Assembly (NCBI GenBank): GCA_041740935.1
Contig: JBGSLA010000132.1
Span: 1-14,336 of the forward strand
Origin: JBGSLA01 sp041740935
GTDB taxonomy: Bacteria > Desulfobacterota > Desulfobaccia > Desulfobaccales > 0-14-0-80-60-11
DNA: 14,336 bases
Direction of reading: 5' to 3'
In this document: positions 13,500-14,336 of the stretch, piece after piece
Layout: each line of letters opens with the position of its first letter
Numbering within the stretch: position 1 is the stretch's first letter
Program-made: the position numbers and the translations under genes
The notes under the pieces: model-generated
The model's database searches: none
What the model saw: only the letters and a program-made list of their open reading frames with translations
Told to the model about the DNA's origin: nothing

Positions 13500-13744
13500 G
13501 GCGGGAGGCGCTGCGCTTGCCCGCCCTACGGCCCTACAGCCCTGTTCAGTACAGGCGGGACGCCTGTGGTCCCGGGTCATGGGTGTGGGGCGGGGGTGCG
13601 GGGGAGGGGGCAGGGGTCGCCGGCACCGGTAGCACGGGCTTCCAGCCCGTGGGAACCCACCTCCCCCCCCATAAAAAATTTTAAAGGACAGGATCAACGC
13701 CAAACGCGGGATGCTGTAGGGGCGGGTTTTAAACCCGCCCCTAC
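13500..13744. repeat. Cluster of four intergenic palindromes
   Basis: In order these are GGCGGGAGG...CCCGCC (13500-13525), ACAGGCG-GGA-CGCCTGT (13551-13567), GGTAGCACGGGCT-TCC-AGCCCGTG (13628-13657) and GTAGGGGCGGG-TTTTAAA-CCCGCCCCTAC (13716-13744). The first, third and fourth have close relatives elsewhere in the window. Open frames across this region are repeat-derived and I do not call genes here. Confidence 0.75.
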
Positions 13745-13776
13745 AAAAGATTTTCACTTCCGTGGTTGAATGAAAT

Positions 13777-13973
13777 GTAGGGCGGGCACTGCCCGCCGCT
13801 CTCATGGTGCCGGCAGCGGGGCCAAGCAGAGCTTGGCGGGCAGGTGGGTTCCCAAGGGGGACCTTGGGAACCAGAAGAGATGTGGAGCCGGCGCCCTAGC
13901 CGGCTTCGGAAAAGAACAGCCGGGGGCGGCTGTTCCACACAGACGCAAAACAAAGCGCAGGCTGAAGCCTGCG
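13777..13973 (+). repeat. Composite palindrome array, copy E, with trailing stem
   Basis: GCGGGC-ACT-GCCCGC is followed by GCCAAGC-AGA-GCTTGGC, GGTTCCCAAGG...CCTTGGGAACC, AGCCGGCG...AGCCGGCT and GAACAGCC...GGCTGTTC, ending in CCACAC near 13938. A further perfect stem, CGCAGGCT-GA-AGCCTGCG, lies at 13956-13973. The orientation is the same as copies A, B and D. Confidence 0.8.
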
Positions 13974-14124
13974 GCTACATTTTGGCAGAGGTTCTGTGGC
14001 TGCGCGGAATCAGCGCGGCGGCAGGCCCGGATTTTGCAAGAAAGGAGTACAAAGCATAGCCCGGTGAATTTCAAAACTGCTTGAATTTCCTTAAAAATAA
14101 CCAGAGCGGCCGCCAAGGAAAAGC

Positions 14125-14153
14125 TTGACAGGCTGCGGCAAATGCAGTCTAAT
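14125..14153 (+). promoter_or_regulatory. Strong sigma-70 promoter of the lipoprotein gene
   Basis: A perfect -35 TTGACA (14125-14130), a 17-base spacer and TCTAAT (14148-14153, 5/6) form the best sigma-70 match in the window. The start would be near 14160, giving a leader of about 30-40 nt. Confidence 0.75.
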
Positions 14154-14196
14154 AATTTAGACAATCGCACCTTTACAGGAGAATTGCGGGTTGCGC

Positions 14197-14336
14197 ATGC
14201 ACGAAAATCTGAAACCTCATTGTCAAGGCGCCGGGGGACGGCCCGGGCGCGTGTCCGGGCCCGGGCTGCCGGCGGCGCTGCTGGCCGGGCTCCTGGCAGG
14301 TCTGCTGTTGCTGGCCTGGGGCTGCGCGCCGCGCCT
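14197..14336 (+). CDS. N-terminus of a lipoprotein (cut by window edge)
   Basis: Only the first 46 codons are present. The peptide runs from MHENLKPHCQ through a Gly/Arg/Pro-rich stretch into a hydrophobic segment rich in Ala, Gly and Leu, ending LLLLAWGCAPRL. LAWGC is a lipobox with Cys43 as the lipid-modified residue, so the mature protein should be anchored to the inner or outer membrane. The n-region before the hydrophobic core is unusually long (about 24 residues). An in-frame TTG at 14191 is an alternative start: AGGAG at 14177-14181 is nine bases from the TTG but fifteen from the ATG. Function cannot be judged from this much. Confidence 0.7.
   Translation, partial: MHENLKPHCQGAGGRPGRVSGPGLPAALLAGLLAGLLLLAWGCAPR

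Noticed and set aside
13500..13744. CRISPR array
   Set aside because: Several palindromes are clustered, but they differ from one another and the spacing is irregular, with no constant repeat and spacer length and no cas genes.
13230..13805. Open frames across the repeat-only region right of the transglycosylase
   Set aside because: Their peptides are translations of palindromes also found elsewhere (for example FPRAGSPCYR), with no ribosome site or promoter.

Overview
The window looks like chromosome from a high-GC, Gram-negative, deltaproteobacterial-type organism (Desulfobacterota is my best guess). The reasons are exported proteins with Sec signal peptides and a lipobox, three proteins ending in PEP-CTERM sorting signals, a sigma-54 promoter, and GC-rich intergenic regions filled with short palindromic repeats. 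I see no rRNA, tRNA, CRISPR array, integrase or transposase.

Layout. 126-608 (minus) encodes a small secreted protein of unknown function. 1387-2439 is a secreted beta-propeller (WD40/YncE-like) protein behind a good sigma-70 promoter. 2922-3575 and 3626-4174 are a two-gene unit of secreted unknowns. 4557-5759 is a bacterial TMEM43 (DUF1625) membrane protein. 6199-6663 (minus) is a secreted protein built of six 16-residue repeats. 7856-11373 holds three consecutive PEP-CTERM genes: a secreted unknown, a GH5 endo-mannanase with a C-terminal carbohydrate-binding-like domain, and a small secreted unknown that ends in a strong terminator. 12019-12879 is a lytic transglycosylase. The start of a lipoprotein gene runs off the right edge at 14197.

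Intergenic DNA. The gaps outside 7200-11480 are packed with modular palindromes: a conserved rim such as GTAGGGGCG, a variable stem and a 2-5 base loop. At five loci they form longer composites with the same module order. The PEP-CTERM segment is visibly richer in A+T, has none of these repeats inside it, and is bracketed by two inverted copies of the composite (6969-7190 and 11597-11824), which suggests an inserted cassette.

How the genes may work together. The clearest unit is the PEP-CTERM cassette. A near-consensus sigma-54 site (7383-7399) would start a leader of about 440 nt carrying a candidate folded RNA (7462-7540), followed by two genes 25 bp apart. Their products should be exported and processed by an exosortase encoded elsewhere, putting a mannan-cleaving enzyme at the cell surface or in the extracellular matrix. 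The remaining genes are mostly independent envelope proteins. All functional statements rest on reading motifs by eye; no search was run.
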